From positions 186,001 through 250,000 of the forward strand of contig NZ_BMRY01000010.1 in NCBI RefSeq assembly GCF_014648875.1: a stretch of 64,000 nt of DNA, in the 5' to 3' direction. This document shows positions 42,095 through 50,370 of the stretch, piece after piece. The notes under the pieces are model-generated. The model searched no databases. It was not told the DNA's origin and saw only the letters and a program-made list of their open reading frames with translations. A program made the translations under genes and the position numbers. Each line of letters begins with the position of its first letter. Position 1 is the first letter of the stretch. The DNA is from Streptomyces parvus (GTDB lineage Bacteria > Actinomycetota > Actinomycetes > Streptomycetales > Streptomycetaceae).

Positions 42095-42295
42095 TGGCCT
42101 GCACCAGGGGCTGAACCTGGCCCTATCGCGCGAATTACGATAATGAATATCGGATGAGTTCCAAGACCGATTCAGAACTAGACAGCAAACAGTTTCCGTG
42201 CCGAGCCCATCCTCCCCGCGCGCCTGCACTCGGCGGACTACCCAGCTGATTCCCCTGGTCGCTCGCGACACCGGGGGGCTCTACCCTTTACCGAC

Positions 42296-42937
42296 ATGGG
42301 CATATGCATTGACGTACTGATCGTCGACTGGGACCACCTCATGTCCGCGCCGGGCGATGATCAGCGGTACGGGATACTGCACGACGCCGCCATCTCGGTG
42401 GACGACGACGAGGACGCCTGGCAGGACCGTTCGCCGTCCGTCGGGCCTCAGTGGTTCTGGCCCTCTCCCCCGGCCATCGGCTGGTTCGGGAAGTTCGACT
42501 TCGGGAACGTCGGCTCCTCGTACAAGGATCATTTCGTGGCGAGCGAGCAGTGGGAGGAATTCCGGGCGTTCGTCGCGCCTGAAGTGCGGTCGGCCGTGGA
42601 CCGGTTCATCGATCCGCTCTTCTGGGGCGGGCTGGAGTACATGGCCGATCGAGAGGACGGCGAGGGAGCCGCGGCGCACGAGTCTGTGGTCCTGCCTCCG
42701 GCGCCGGCGGATCACCTCCTTTGGTGTCCGCCGGAAGCTGTCCCTTCGCTGAACCTTCTCTGGGATTCCGTCGACGCCGAACTCGCAGCGCTCCGTGAGC
42801 CGTTCGAGCGGTACGTCAGCTTCGGCTTCGGGAGGGTCAAGGACTTCGACACGTTCGCCGGACTGCTCCGCGGGTGGGGTGACGTCATCGGCGAAGCCCA
42901 GCAGCGCGGCTGGGGCGTCGTCGGGCTGCGCTGTTGA
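42296..42937 (+). CDS. Hypothetical protein near the toxin-immunity island
   Basis: This 213-aa soluble, Trp-rich acidic protein begins MGICIDVLIVDWDHLMSAPG and contains WFWPSPPAIGWFGKFDFGN and VPSLNLLWDSVDAELAALRE. No family is recognised. The ATG at 42296 is the first in the frame. No clear ribosome binding site is seen, and TACCCTTTACCGAC upstream could place a promoter very near. Composition is intermediate between the low-GC island and the chromosome. It could be a further immunity-type protein, by position only. Confidence 0.6.
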   Translation: MGICIDVLIVDWDHLMSAPGDDQRYGILHDAAISVDDDEDAWQDRSPSVGPQWFWPSPPAIGWFGKFDFGNVGSSYKDHFVASEQWEEFRAFVAPEVRSAVDRFIDPLFWGGLEYMADREDGEGAAAHESVVLPPAPADHLLWCPPEAVPSLNLLWDSVDAELAALREPFERYVSFGFGRVKDFDTFAGLLRGWGDVIGEAQQRGWGVVGLRC

Positions 42938-42946
42938 GCGACAGGC

Positions 42947-43570
42947 TCAGTCCAGCGTCGCGTTGCCCTCCAGCTTGCGGCGTTCCCGCTTGTTGGGGTG
43001 GCGGATGACCACGCCGGCCATGCCGCCGGACCCGGTGAGCCGGATCAGTGGAGTGCCCGGGAGGCGGTCGGGCGTGGTCCTGTCCTTCAGGCCGCCGAAG
43101 CCGGGGTTCATGCCGGTGGTGTCCGTGGCCCAGCCGTCCGGGATCACGATCGTGACGCCGGAGGTCTCCCCGTACGCCTCCACCACGACCTCCGCGAGGC
43201 GGCACTCGACCCGGGTGAAGTCGAGGCTCACCCCTCCCACCCCCGCGTGCGCGATCACGTGCCCGGGGACCTCCCAGCGGCCGGGGCCCCGGGACTCGCC
43301 GTACATGCCGCCCTTGAGCACCAGCGGCGGCAGGTTCTCCGCTGGTGCTGACGGCGGCTTCGGCAAGTCGGCCGTCAGGACGGCCAGTTCGGCGTACGTC
43401 TTGGACGTCAGCGCCTGTTCCAGGCGGGAGTCCAGCTCATCGAGGTCGATGCGCCCGTCGGCCGCCGCATCGCGCAGTTGCTCCACCACTGCTTCTCGGT
43501 CGTCGTGAGAAGCGCGGAGCTCTCCTGGCGGGACGGGGCGTGGCATGGGATCCGGGGACTGAGCAGTCAT
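42947..43570 (-). CDS. DUF1707-domain protein with LiaF-like C-terminus
   Basis: In this 207-aa protein the N-terminal part carries DUF1707 (ELRASHDDREAVVEQLRDAA, then GRIDLDELDSRLEQAL), a short helical module like SHOCT domains. The C-terminal part is beta-rich (VSLDFTRVECRLAEVVVEAY, then VTIVIPDGW) and resembles the LiaF-type cell-envelope domain. No membrane helix is seen. The ATG at 43570 gives the domain at once; TATTCT lies 9 nt upstream on the coding strand, so the mRNA may be nearly leaderless. The function is unknown. Confidence 0.8.
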   Translation of the reverse strand: MTAQSPDPMPRPVPPGELRASHDDREAVVEQLRDAAADGRIDLDELDSRLEQALTSKTYAELAVLTADLPKPPSAPAENLPPLVLKGGMYGESRGPGRWEVPGHVIAHAGVGGVSLDFTRVECRLAEVVVEAYGETSGVTIVIPDGWATDTTGMNPGFGGLKDRTTPDRLPGTPLIRLTGSGGMAGVVIRHPNKRERRKLEGNATLD

Positions 43571-43687
43571 GATCCCAAGAATAGGCAGTCGGTGGACCGG
43601 GCGAACAGGGCCCGCGCATCGCGAGCGCCGCCCCTGCGACGCGCTCGTACCGGCGTAGCGAGCGAATGTCCGCAGGCACGCAGGCAC

Positions 43688-43724
43688 GCCCGTGGCCCGT
43701 GGCCCGTGGCCCGTGGCCCGTGGG
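43688..43724. repeat. 7-nt tandem repeat between the DUF1707 and FG-GAP genes
   Basis: Five copies of GCCCGTG lie between the two minus-strand genes, 10 nt past the FG-GAP stop. It is a simple slippage array; no structure or site is evident. Confidence 0.8.
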
Positions 43725-43734
43725 GAAGGCTCCC

Positions 43735-45168
43735 TCAGCCCAGCCAGTTGCCGAAGCGGACCGCCGACGGCGTCACGCCCAGGCTCGCCTCGCCGAAGGA
43801 GATGCTGCCCTTGGTGACCGGGCCCGTGCGGCTGCCCTTGAAGAGCCAGACGCCGCCCTGGTTGGTGTTCTCGCCGGGGGCCGCCACCGCCAGGGTGGCC
43901 GGTACGTTCTTGGCTCCGGCCACCACGTGGACCTCGCCGCCGAAGCCGTCGCCCTGCTCGTCGACGCCCGGGACGTCTGCCGTGGACTGGCCGATCACCT
44001 TCGTGTCGGCGCCTGTGATGCCCGTGGCGCGGCCCTTGAAGACCAGGACCCCGCCGGCGTCCTTCGCCGTGCCGACGTCCTCGCCCGGCAGGCCCACGAC
44101 GACCTCGCCGTAGCCGTCGCCGTCCAGGTCCCCCACCGCGACGCTCGCACCCATGGCGTCGCCCCGCTCGTCGGCGCCCGGTACCCCGGCGGTGGCCTGG
44201 GTGATCCACTTCGGCTTCACGGAGGTGTTCTGGCCCTTGGGGCCGCCGAGGGCGACGGCCACCGCGCCGCCCTTGCTCGGGAAGTCCACGTCGCTGTCCA
44301 GGCCGGTGGGCTGCCGGGTGAGGACCAGGTCCGGGTACGCGTCACCGTTGACCGAACCGACCGTCACCGAGGCGTGGTTGAGGTACGTTCCCGGCGCGGT
44401 GACGATGGGGGTGTGGGTGAAGCCCGTGCCGGTCGACAGGTACAGCGACGTCCCGCCGCAGTCCGGCTCGTCGTTGCAGCCGGTGCTTACCAGCAGGTCG
44501 TCCTTGCCGTCGTTGTTGATGTCCGCAGCCTGTACACCCTCGTAGGTCGTGACTCCGTCGGCGGTGAGCGCCGTGCGGGTGTTCCCGACCGAGCCGTCCG
44601 CGCCGATGTTCTCGCTCAGCACGATCTTCCCCGCCCAGTCGGCGTTGTCGATCCCGGCCACGTCCGCCCGGCCGTCGCCGTCGAAGTCGCCCACCGCTTC
44701 GCCCTGGCTCTGGCCATGGCCCTGGAACTCGGCGGCTCGGGTGCCTGGACCGCTCTTGCCGCCGAACAGGATGATCGGGCGGCCGGTTCCGGCCGAGACC
44801 AGCAGGTCGGTGTAGCCGTCGGCGTCGATGTCGGCGGGCGCCGAACCGCCGAAGCGCGCGTTCGCGGTGGCCGAGCCGGGGATTCCGGGCGTGTTCTGGT
44901 TGATCACCTGGTGCCGGGCCGGGTTGATGCCCTTCGCGTCGCCCGGATAGACCACCACGTAACCGGCCTTGTTGATGCCGGACACGGTCCCGTCGGGCAC
45001 CGAGGCGATCATGTCCTCGTAACCGTCTCCGTTGAAGTCGACCGGCTGGCGTACGACGGAGGACGGCGCGGCCGCCACCGCCGTACCGGAGAGGGCCGGG
45101 GCGGCGGTCGCCGTGGCGGCGAGCGTCACGAAGACCGCCGAAGCGGTACGGAGTCGAGAAGTCGGCAT
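43735..45168 (-). CDS. Secreted FG-GAP/VCBS repeat protein (integrin-alpha-like beta-propeller)
   Basis: This 477-aa protein has a Sec signal (MPTSRLRTASAVFVTLAATA, cleavage near residue 33). The mature part consists of repeated calcium-binding loops of the D-x-D-x-D-G type: DFNGDGYEDM, DIDADGYTDL, DFDGDGRADV, DINNDGKDDL and DLDGDGYGEV, plus a degenerate SVNGDAYPDL. This gives about seven blades of an FG-GAP propeller. A role in adhesion or substrate binding outside the cell is known for such propellers; no enzymatic domain is present. The ATG at 45168 follows GGGGGATGACCC. Confidence 0.87.
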   Translation of the reverse strand: MPTSRLRTASAVFVTLAATATAAPALSGTAVAAAPSSVVRQPVDFNGDGYEDMIASVPDGTVSGINKAGYVVVYPGDAKGINPARHQVINQNTPGIPGSATANARFGGSAPADIDADGYTDLLVSAGTGRPIILFGGKSGPGTRAAEFQGHGQSQGEAVGDFDGDGRADVAGIDNADWAGKIVLSENIGADGSVGNTRTALTADGVTTYEGVQAADINNDGKDDLLVSTGCNDEPDCGGTSLYLSTGTGFTHTPIVTAPGTYLNHASVTVGSVNGDAYPDLVLTRQPTGLDSDVDFPSKGGAVAVALGGPKGQNTSVKPKWITQATAGVPGADERGDAMGASVAVGDLDGDGYGEVVVGLPGEDVGTAKDAGGVLVFKGRATGITGADTKVIGQSTADVPGVDEQGDGFGGEVHVVAGAKNVPATLAVAAPGENTNQGGVWLFKGSRTGPVTKGSISFGEASLGVTPSAVRFGNWLG

Positions 45169-45393
45169 GGGTCATCCCCCCGGATGCGCGCGTACGTACT
45201 ACGGGCGGGCCTGCCGCCCTCCGTCTGCCCAGAAAGACCATCCATGCGGCGAATGGTTGTGCATCCCCCCGTCCTGGACGTTCACCCCTTGGCCTGCCAG
45301 GAGGTGAACGTCCGGGAGTTGCCTGCGCGGCTGGCTCCGGCGCCGTCTCCTTGCGTTATCGGCAAGACTGCAGGCGTCAGGCGCAGTGCAGCG

Positions 45394-45399
45394 TACGCT
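45394..45399 (+). promoter_or_regulatory. -10 element of a probable leaderless mRNA
   Basis: TACGCT (TANNNT consensus) ends 7 nt before the methyltransferase ATG at 45407. A transcript from it would begin at or next to the start codon, which explains the missing ribosome binding site. Confidence 0.4.
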
Positions 45400-45406
45400 C
45401 GACCTC

Positions 45407-46297
45407 ATGGCTCATGCACACCAGCACCACCACGGTCAGCACCACCACACCCCGCACCGCCACGATCAGCACCACCACGACTCCGGCGCGACCCCCGACG
45501 GCCTTCCCGAGATCCTCGACCTCGACGCCGCCCTCTTCGCGCCCCACCTGACCGCGCTCACCGGACGTATCGCCTGCCTGGCCGGTGACGACGTCCGGCA
45601 CATCGTCGACCTCGGCTCGGGTACCGGAACCGGCACGTTCGCCCTGCTGGAGCAGTTCCCGACCGCCCGTGTGACCGCGGTCGACAGCTCCCCCGCGATG
45701 CTGGAGCGGCTCGTCTCGGCGGCCCGCGAGCGGGGGCTGGGCGACCGTGTGCGCACGCTGGAGGCCGACGCCGGTGCGGGTCTGCCGGGAGTGGCCGACG
45801 CCGACCTCGTCTGGGCGTCGGCGTCCCTGCACCACCTGGACGACCCCGCGACCGCCCTGGCCGGCATCCGCGCCGCGCTGCGCCCCGGAGGGCTGCTGGC
45901 CGTCGCGGAGGTGGACGGGATGCCGTCCTTCCTGCCCGCGGGCGGTGGGCCGGGCGAACTGGAGGCCCGCTGTCGCGCCGCGCTCGACGGTCTGCACGCC
46001 GAGCGGTTGCCGCACCGGGGTGCCGACTGGGGCTCCCTGCTGACGGCCGCCGGTTTCTCCGTCGAGCAGGAGCGCGCCGAGCCGTGGGAGCTGCGCGCCC
46101 CGCTGCCCGGGGGAGCGGGCCGGTACGCCTTCCTGGTCTTCGAGCGGATCCGCGGCTCGCTCGACGGGCGCGTCGACGCCGACGACCTGGCCGCGCTCGA
46201 CCGGCTGATCGACGGCGGGCCCGAGGACGTACGCCACCGCGACGACCTCGTCGTACGGTCCACGCGCCGGACCTGGATGGCCCGCCGCCCCGCCTGA
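45407..46297 (+). CDS. Class I SAM methyltransferase with His-rich N-terminus
   Basis: This 296-aa protein has the Rossmann methyltransferase core at about 55-200: motif I HIVDLGSGTGTGTFALL, acidic loop VTAVDSSPAM, then LVWASASLHHLDDP and PGGLLAVAEVDG. The first 26 residues are extraordinarily His-rich (HAHQHHHGQHHH, then PHRHDQHHH, 13 His in all), a likely metal-binding tail not part of the methyltransferase fold. The ATG at 45407 is preferred over GTG 45386 on promoter grounds; either way the tail is present. The substrate is unknown; metal sensing or use is inferred from the tail. Confidence 0.85.
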   Translation: MAHAHQHHHGQHHHTPHRHDQHHHDSGATPDGLPEILDLDAALFAPHLTALTGRIACLAGDDVRHIVDLGSGTGTGTFALLEQFPTARVTAVDSSPAMLERLVSAARERGLGDRVRTLEADAGAGLPGVADADLVWASASLHHLDDPATALAGIRAALRPGGLLAVAEVDGMPSFLPAGGGPGELEARCRAALDGLHAERLPHRGADWGSLLTAAGFSVEQERAEPWELRAPLPGGAGRYAFLVFERIRGSLDGRVDADDLAALDRLIDGGPEDVRHRDDLVVRSTRRTWMARRPA

Positions 46298-46392
46298 CCG
46301 GTGCCGGGGCGGGCACGGTCCTGTCAGGTCCGGTCCGGCCTGGCCCGGCCCGGCCCGGCCCGGCCCCGTCATGGTCCGGCACCGATCAGGCC

Positions 46393-47340
46393 TCAGACCG
46401 TGCGCAGCTCCCATCCCCGCGCCGTCCGCGTGACCTCGCGGAAGCCGTGGCGGTGCAGGGCGTCGATCTCGTCGACGTCCTCGGGATACGCGCAGGTGAT
46501 GAGACGGTCGATGCCGCAGAGAGTCAGCCAGTCCCGGGCCTCGGCGAGCAGCCGGGCAAGGGTCTGCTCGGCCCCCTCCGGAGCGTCGGCGTCCACCTCG
46601 ACATCGGCCAACTCCGCCAACCCGCCCCCGCGACCGACACGTTCGGGTCGGTCGAGAGTGGTGTCCAGCTCCAGGTGGCCCAGCACACGGTCACCGTCGA
46701 AGGCGGTGAAACGGGTACCGAGGGAGCCCAGCGTACGCAGGAGGGTCGGGCGTTCCCGCCCGGTCTGCTCACCGGTGTCGGGCAGTCCGCGCACCTCGGC
46801 GAGCAGCAGCACCTCCGTGGCGCCCGTGTGCACGAACCCCGCCCGCTCCAGCGCTGAGCGGACATGCGGCCAGACAGCGGGGATGCCGTACACCCCCGGG
46901 CAGGGAAGTGTTCCGTCGGCCTGAACCCCGCGGGCCTGCCACCGCTTGGCGGTCGCCAGGCACGCGGAGAGCAGAAGGTCCGCCGCCTCCGAGGAGGCGG
47001 TGCCGGCGGACCCGGGGCCGATGCCGTCGCCGGGGTGGTGCACGACCCATTGAACGACCGCGGCTCCCCGGTAGTCGGGGCCGACGTCCGATTCGTCGCG
47101 GTAGCGGTGCAGGTGGGCCGCCGCGACGACGCGACCGTGGTGCTCGGTCACGAGCGTGAGCCGCTCCGCGACCCACGGGTCGACGACGTACTCGTCGGGC
47201 CGCGCCTCAAGGCTGCTCAGGACGGTGTTGACCGAGGTGCTGACGCCGGGAAGCACCGCGGCGGCATGGCGGTTCACCAGGTCGGTCAGCTGGTGGCGGT
47301 CACTGCGCCGGAAAGTGCGCACGGCGGGGGAAGAAGACAT
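46393..47340 (-). CDS. GNAT-family acetyltransferase (tandem)
   Basis: In this 315-aa protein the N-terminal half has a GNAT-like pattern (TFRRSDRHQLTDLVNRHAAA, WVAERLTLVTEHHGRVVAAA). The C-terminal half again shows LGHLELDTT, LAELADVEVDADAPEGAEQ and a terminal HGFREVTRTARGWEL, so two GNAT lobes are fused. The ATG at 47340 follows AGAGGA; an upstream in-frame ATG at 47388 is not needed. It converges with the methyltransferase gene across a CCGGC-rich gap that could hold a terminator. The substrate is unknown. Confidence 0.8.
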   Translation of the reverse strand: MSSSPAVRTFRRSDRHQLTDLVNRHAAAVLPGVSTSVNTVLSSLEARPDEYVVDPWVAERLTLVTEHHGRVVAAAHLHRYRDESDVGPDYRGAAVVQWVVHHPGDGIGPGSAGTASSEAADLLLSACLATAKRWQARGVQADGTLPCPGVYGIPAVWPHVRSALERAGFVHTGATEVLLLAEVRGLPDTGEQTGRERPTLLRTLGSLGTRFTAFDGDRVLGHLELDTTLDRPERVGRGGGLAELADVEVDADAPEGAEQTLARLLAEARDWLTLCGIDRLITCAYPEDVDEIDALHRHGFREVTRTARGWELRTV

Positions 47341-47672
47341 GGCGATCCTCTGGAGGGAAGTGAGGGAAACCGCCATGCGATGCGGCACACCACGACGGTA
47401 ACAGAGTGACGGAAAGGGTCTTGGCCCGAACCCGATGGCTCACACGGGCTTCCACGGCCTCCACGGAGCGGGCGCTCGGTCACGTGGAGGACGCTTGACC
47501 TCCGCCGGACGATCGCCCTGTCGTGACGGCGGTGATCACCGCAGCGATCACCGCAGCGGTTAGGAACTGCCCTCGATCCGCCGCTTCATCGGCTGCCAGG
47601 CAGCAGGCAGGATGAGCCAGGACCGCTAAGCCGCTGAGCCGCTGAGCCAGAACGACGGAAAAGGAGCGACGC
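47341..47672. promoter_or_regulatory. Divergent intergenic region with palindrome and 12-nt tandem repeat
   Basis: No gene is visible in this stretch of about 330 nt between the GNAT and the esterase genes. It holds the perfect palindrome CGGTGATCACCG (47530-47541), overlapped by two copies of GATCACCGCAGC (47534-47557), then AAGGAG before the GTG at 47673. The palindrome and repeats look like a regulator site for the esterase gene. Confidence 0.4.
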
Positions 47673-48599
47673 GTGCGATTCGCGCTGGAAGCACTGCTGG
47701 TCGACCTGCCGGACGAGCAGGTCGCCGAGGCTTGCGCCTTCTACCGGTCGCGGGCGGCAGGCCGTGGGCCCGCCGACTTCGCGGAGCTGAAGGAGGCGCG
47801 GGCGAAGAAGCCCGTGCCCCGTGCCGTCGTTCCGCCGCCCCTCGAAGAGACGGTCGAGGCCGCCGGGGTACGCGTCCCGGTCCGCGTCTTCCTGCCCGCC
47901 GACGGTCCGCCCCGGGGCGTCTACCTGGGCATCCACGGCGGCGGCTTCTACATGGGCACCGCCGCCCAGGGCGACGAACGCCACCGCGCGCTCGCGGACG
48001 CCCTGCGCATCGCCGTCATCGGCATCGACTACCGGCTCGCGCCCGAACACCCCTGGCCGGCCGCCCCCGACGACTGCGAAGCGGTGGCGCTCTGGCTCGT
48101 CGAGCAGGCCGAAACCCGCTTCGGGACCTCGCGGCTCGCGATCGGCGGCAGTTCCGCCGGAGCCACCCTCGCCCTCGCGACCCTCCTCCGGCTGCGGGAC
48201 CGCGGCGTCGTCGACCGGTTCGCCGGGGCCGCGCTCCGCTTCGGCACCTACGACCTGAGCGCGCACACCCCGAGCGGCCGCCTCATCGCGGACGAGTACT
48301 TCATCCAGGCGTACGTCGGCCACGTGCCGGACCGCGACCGCACCCTTCCCGACGTCTCGCCCCTCTACGCCGACCTGAGCGGCCTTCCTCCGGCGCTGCT
48401 GGTCGTCGGCGGCGAGGACATCCTGCTGGAGGACAACCTGACCCTGGCCGGGCGGCTGTCGGCCGCCGGGAACGACGTCGAGCTGCGCGTCTACCCGGCC
48501 GCACCCCACGGCTTCACCGGACACCCCACCGCCCTGGCCGCCACCGCGATCGACGGCGTCAACTCCTGGCTGAGCGAACAGATCAGCGGTCGCCCCTGA
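47673..48599 (+). CDS. Alpha/beta hydrolase of the hormone-sensitive-lipase type
   Basis: This 308-aa protein has the oxyanion motif HGGGF (IHGGGFYMG), the nucleophile elbow GGSSAG, DIL near 250 for the Asp and PHGF for the His. This is the full HSL/type IV esterase triad, acting on short acyl esters. The GTG at 47673 has AAGGAG 6 nt upstream. No signal peptide, so it is cytoplasmic. It converges with a GNAT gene, overlapping it by 17 nt. Confidence 0.88.
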   Translation: MRFALEALLVDLPDEQVAEACAFYRSRAAGRGPADFAELKEARAKKPVPRAVVPPPLEETVEAAGVRVPVRVFLPADGPPRGVYLGIHGGGFYMGTAAQGDERHRALADALRIAVIGIDYRLAPEHPWPAAPDDCEAVALWLVEQAETRFGTSRLAIGGSSAGATLALATLLRLRDRGVVDRFAGAALRFGTYDLSAHTPSGRLIADEYFIQAYVGHVPDRDRTLPDVSPLYADLSGLPPALLVVGGEDILLEDNLTLAGRLSAAGNDVELRVYPAAPHGFTGHPTALAATAIDGVNSWLSEQISGRP

Positions 48600-49173
48600 C
48601 CCGGGCGTGCAGATGCATGTCGTGCCGGCCGTCGTCGTGCACGGCCGCACTGCGCTTGGTGCCCTCCAGCAGGAAGCCGGCCTTGGTCGCGACCCGGCAG
48701 GAGGCGTCGTTACGCGTCGAGTGGTCCAACTCCAGCCGGTGGAACCCGATGTCGTCCAGCGCCCAGGCGCTGACCGCCGTGAGCGCGCGGGAGGCGATCC
48801 CCGCGCCGCGTGCGGCCGGGAGCACCCAGTACGCCGCGTTCGCCACGCCGTCTTCGAAGTCCACGCCGCGCAGGGCCATCCGGCCGAGCACCTCGCCGCT
48901 GCCACGGGCGACGGCCCAGTGGCAGCCCTTCTCCCGCTCCCAGTCCTGGCGGTACCCGTCGAACCACTCCTCCACCTGGGCCACGGTCGAGGGGCGGTGC
49001 GTGTGCCAGCGACGCGTCTCGGCGTCCTCGTACGCGGAGAGGAACGCCCGCGCGTCGGCCCGCTCCCACGGACGCAGCAGCAGCCCGCCGCCGGCCACCG
49101 GTAGTACGGGTTGCGGGGCTCCGGCGAGGCAGCCGGAGGCAAGGGTGGACGGCGTCGACAACGTACGGGGCAT
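48583..49173 (-). CDS. GNAT-family N-acetyltransferase (RimJ/RimL type)
   Basis: This 196-aa protein has LRPWERADARAFLSAYEDAE at the start of the fold, AYWVLPAARGAGIASRAL as the acetyl-CoA-binding A motif, and GFHRLELDHSTRNDASCRVA followed by AGFLLEG, typical of the RimJ/RimL/ribosomal and spermidine group. The Ala/Pro-rich first 25 residues are outside the fold. It overlaps the esterase 3' end on the other strand. The substrate is unknown. Confidence 0.87.
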   Translation of the reverse strand: MPRTLSTPSTLASGCLAGAPQPVLPVAGGGLLLRPWERADARAFLSAYEDAETRRWHTHRPSTVAQVEEWFDGYRQDWEREKGCHWAVARGSGEVLGRMALRGVDFEDGVANAAYWVLPAARGAGIASRALTAVSAWALDDIGFHRLELDHSTRNDASCRVATKAGFLLEGTKRSAAVHDDGRHDMHLHARVRGDR

Positions 49174-49231
49174 GGCTTCATGATCGCCTGCCGATGAACC
49201 GGTACGTCAAGGTCACGGGCCCGACAGTCAC

Positions 49232-49258
49232 GGCAGCCCCGGCAGCCCCGGCAGCCCC
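49232..49258. repeat. Three 9-nt tandem repeats
   Basis: GGCAGCCCC is repeated three times upstream of the GNAT gene and downstream of the YciI-like gene. It looks like a simple slippage array. Confidence 0.75.
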
Positions 49259-49268
49259 GGCCAGTGTG

Positions 49269-49841
49269 TCAGTTCCGTCCGCCACGCTCCCAGCGCTGCG
49301 CCGTGAGAGCCGCGGGCCGACCGCCGGCCAGCCCCTCCGCGACCGGTCGGACCAGGCCCCGTGCCTCGTCCGGGAGCGCCCGCACGACAGCGACCACTCC
49401 CGTCGTACCGGCCCCCTCGCCGTCCATCAGAGCAGCCACGAAGATGAGCCGACTGTCCGCCTCCGCACCCGACAGCCCCCGCTGCTCGGCATCACCCGGA
49501 GCACCCGCCGACAGCGGCCACTGTCCGGTGACAAGGGTGTACGGGACGTCCGCCTCGGGTTCACGGCTCACCAGCACATCCGCCGCGACGACCGTGAGAT
49601 CGCGGTAGAGGCCCGCCTTCCAGAACGGCTCCTCCCGCGCGAACCGCTCCGCCGCCGCCCGGTCCGCGAGGTCGACGACGTGAACGCTTCCCGTGTGCTC
49701 CTCCCCGTCGTCGGACACGGTCGGCCCCCGGAGTATCAGCCGGTCGTCGAACCGGTCCATGTAGGACCAGTGCTCCTCGCACCACTCCATCAACTGGTCC
49801 GCGACATCGGGCTGGTCCTGGGCGTACACGTAGAACGGCAT
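49269..49841 (-). CDS. YciI-domain protein
   Basis: In this 190-aa protein, residues 1-95 match the YciI fold (MPFYVYAQDQPDVADQLMEW; DRLILRGPTVSDDGEEHTGS; FAREEPFWKAGLYRDLTV) with the family's conserved His/Asp pair replaced in part. The C-terminal 90 residues (LIFVAALMDGEGAGTTGVVA) are of unknown type. YciI relatives include dehalogenases and muconolactone-like enzymes, but many are uncharacterised. It lies 51 nt upstream of the minus-strand gene ending at 49893 and is read in the same direction. Confidence 0.75.
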   Translation of the reverse strand: MPFYVYAQDQPDVADQLMEWCEEHWSYMDRFDDRLILRGPTVSDDGEEHTGSVHVVDLADRAAAERFAREEPFWKAGLYRDLTVVAADVLVSREPEADVPYTLVTGQWPLSAGAPGDAEQRGLSGAEADSRLIFVAALMDGEGAGTTGVVAVVRALPDEARGLVRPVAEGLAGGRPAALTAQRWERGGRN

Positions 49842-49892
49842 GCCGCGACCGTACCGGAGGCCGGTCGACCGGCCCGGTCGACCGGCGCCGCC

Positions 49893-50237
49893 TCAGGGCC
49901 GCAGCCGGACCATCCCCGGGCCCGACGGATGCTCCGGCTCGAAGGCGTCGGGAATCCCCAGCCTCAGGCCACGGCTCCGGGCGACTCGGTGCACGTCCCG
50001 CAGTGAGTGCGCCAGGGCGGCGGCGACATGGCGGAGCTGGACGGCCGTGGACCCGTCGTCCGCGACCATGTCGTCGGCGTGGTCGAGGAGTTCGTACGCC
50101 ATGCCGAGCTGCATGGCCTCGACCTTGTCGGCCTCACGCGAGACCTTGCCTTCGCCGTTGCCGACGACGTAGCACGGCCTGCCGGCAGTTCCGGCCCAGG
50201 GGAGCAGGCGGACGGTGTTCATCGGCTGTTCTTTCAT
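49893..50237 (-). CDS. Small protein divergent from the XRE regulator
   Basis: This protein of about 114 aa contains MNTVRLLPWAGTAGRPCYVV, GNGEGKVSREADKVEAMQLG and ELLDHADDMVADD. Similar small proteins accompany XRE(DUF5753)/DUF397 pairs in Streptomyces whiJ-type loci and are thought to be ATP-binding-like or regulatory partners. The start is uncertain: ATG 50237 has GGAG 11 nt away; ATG 50222 starts at the conserved MNT. It is divergent from the XRE gene with about 130 nt between. Confidence 0.65.
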   Translation of the reverse strand: MKEQPMNTVRLLPWAGTAGRPCYVVGNGEGKVSREADKVEAMQLGMAYELLDHADDMVADDGSTAVQLRHVAAALAHSLRDVHRVARSRGLRLGIPDAFEPEHPSGPGMVRLRP

Positions 50238-50370
50238 GAGGGCGTCAACTCCGTGTGCGGTGGGGGTGAATCCTTCGCTGTGTAGCGATCCACTCACAGC
50301 GTGCGATCGGCGCGGCTAGGCTCGCCAGAGGGTTTGTGGTGACACCAGCTGCGTCGCACGGGAGTTGGCT

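Noticed and set aside
42095..42295. tRNA or attachment site next to the low-GC island
   Set aside because: No cloverleaf or direct-repeat pair could be found by eye, so no integration site is claimed.
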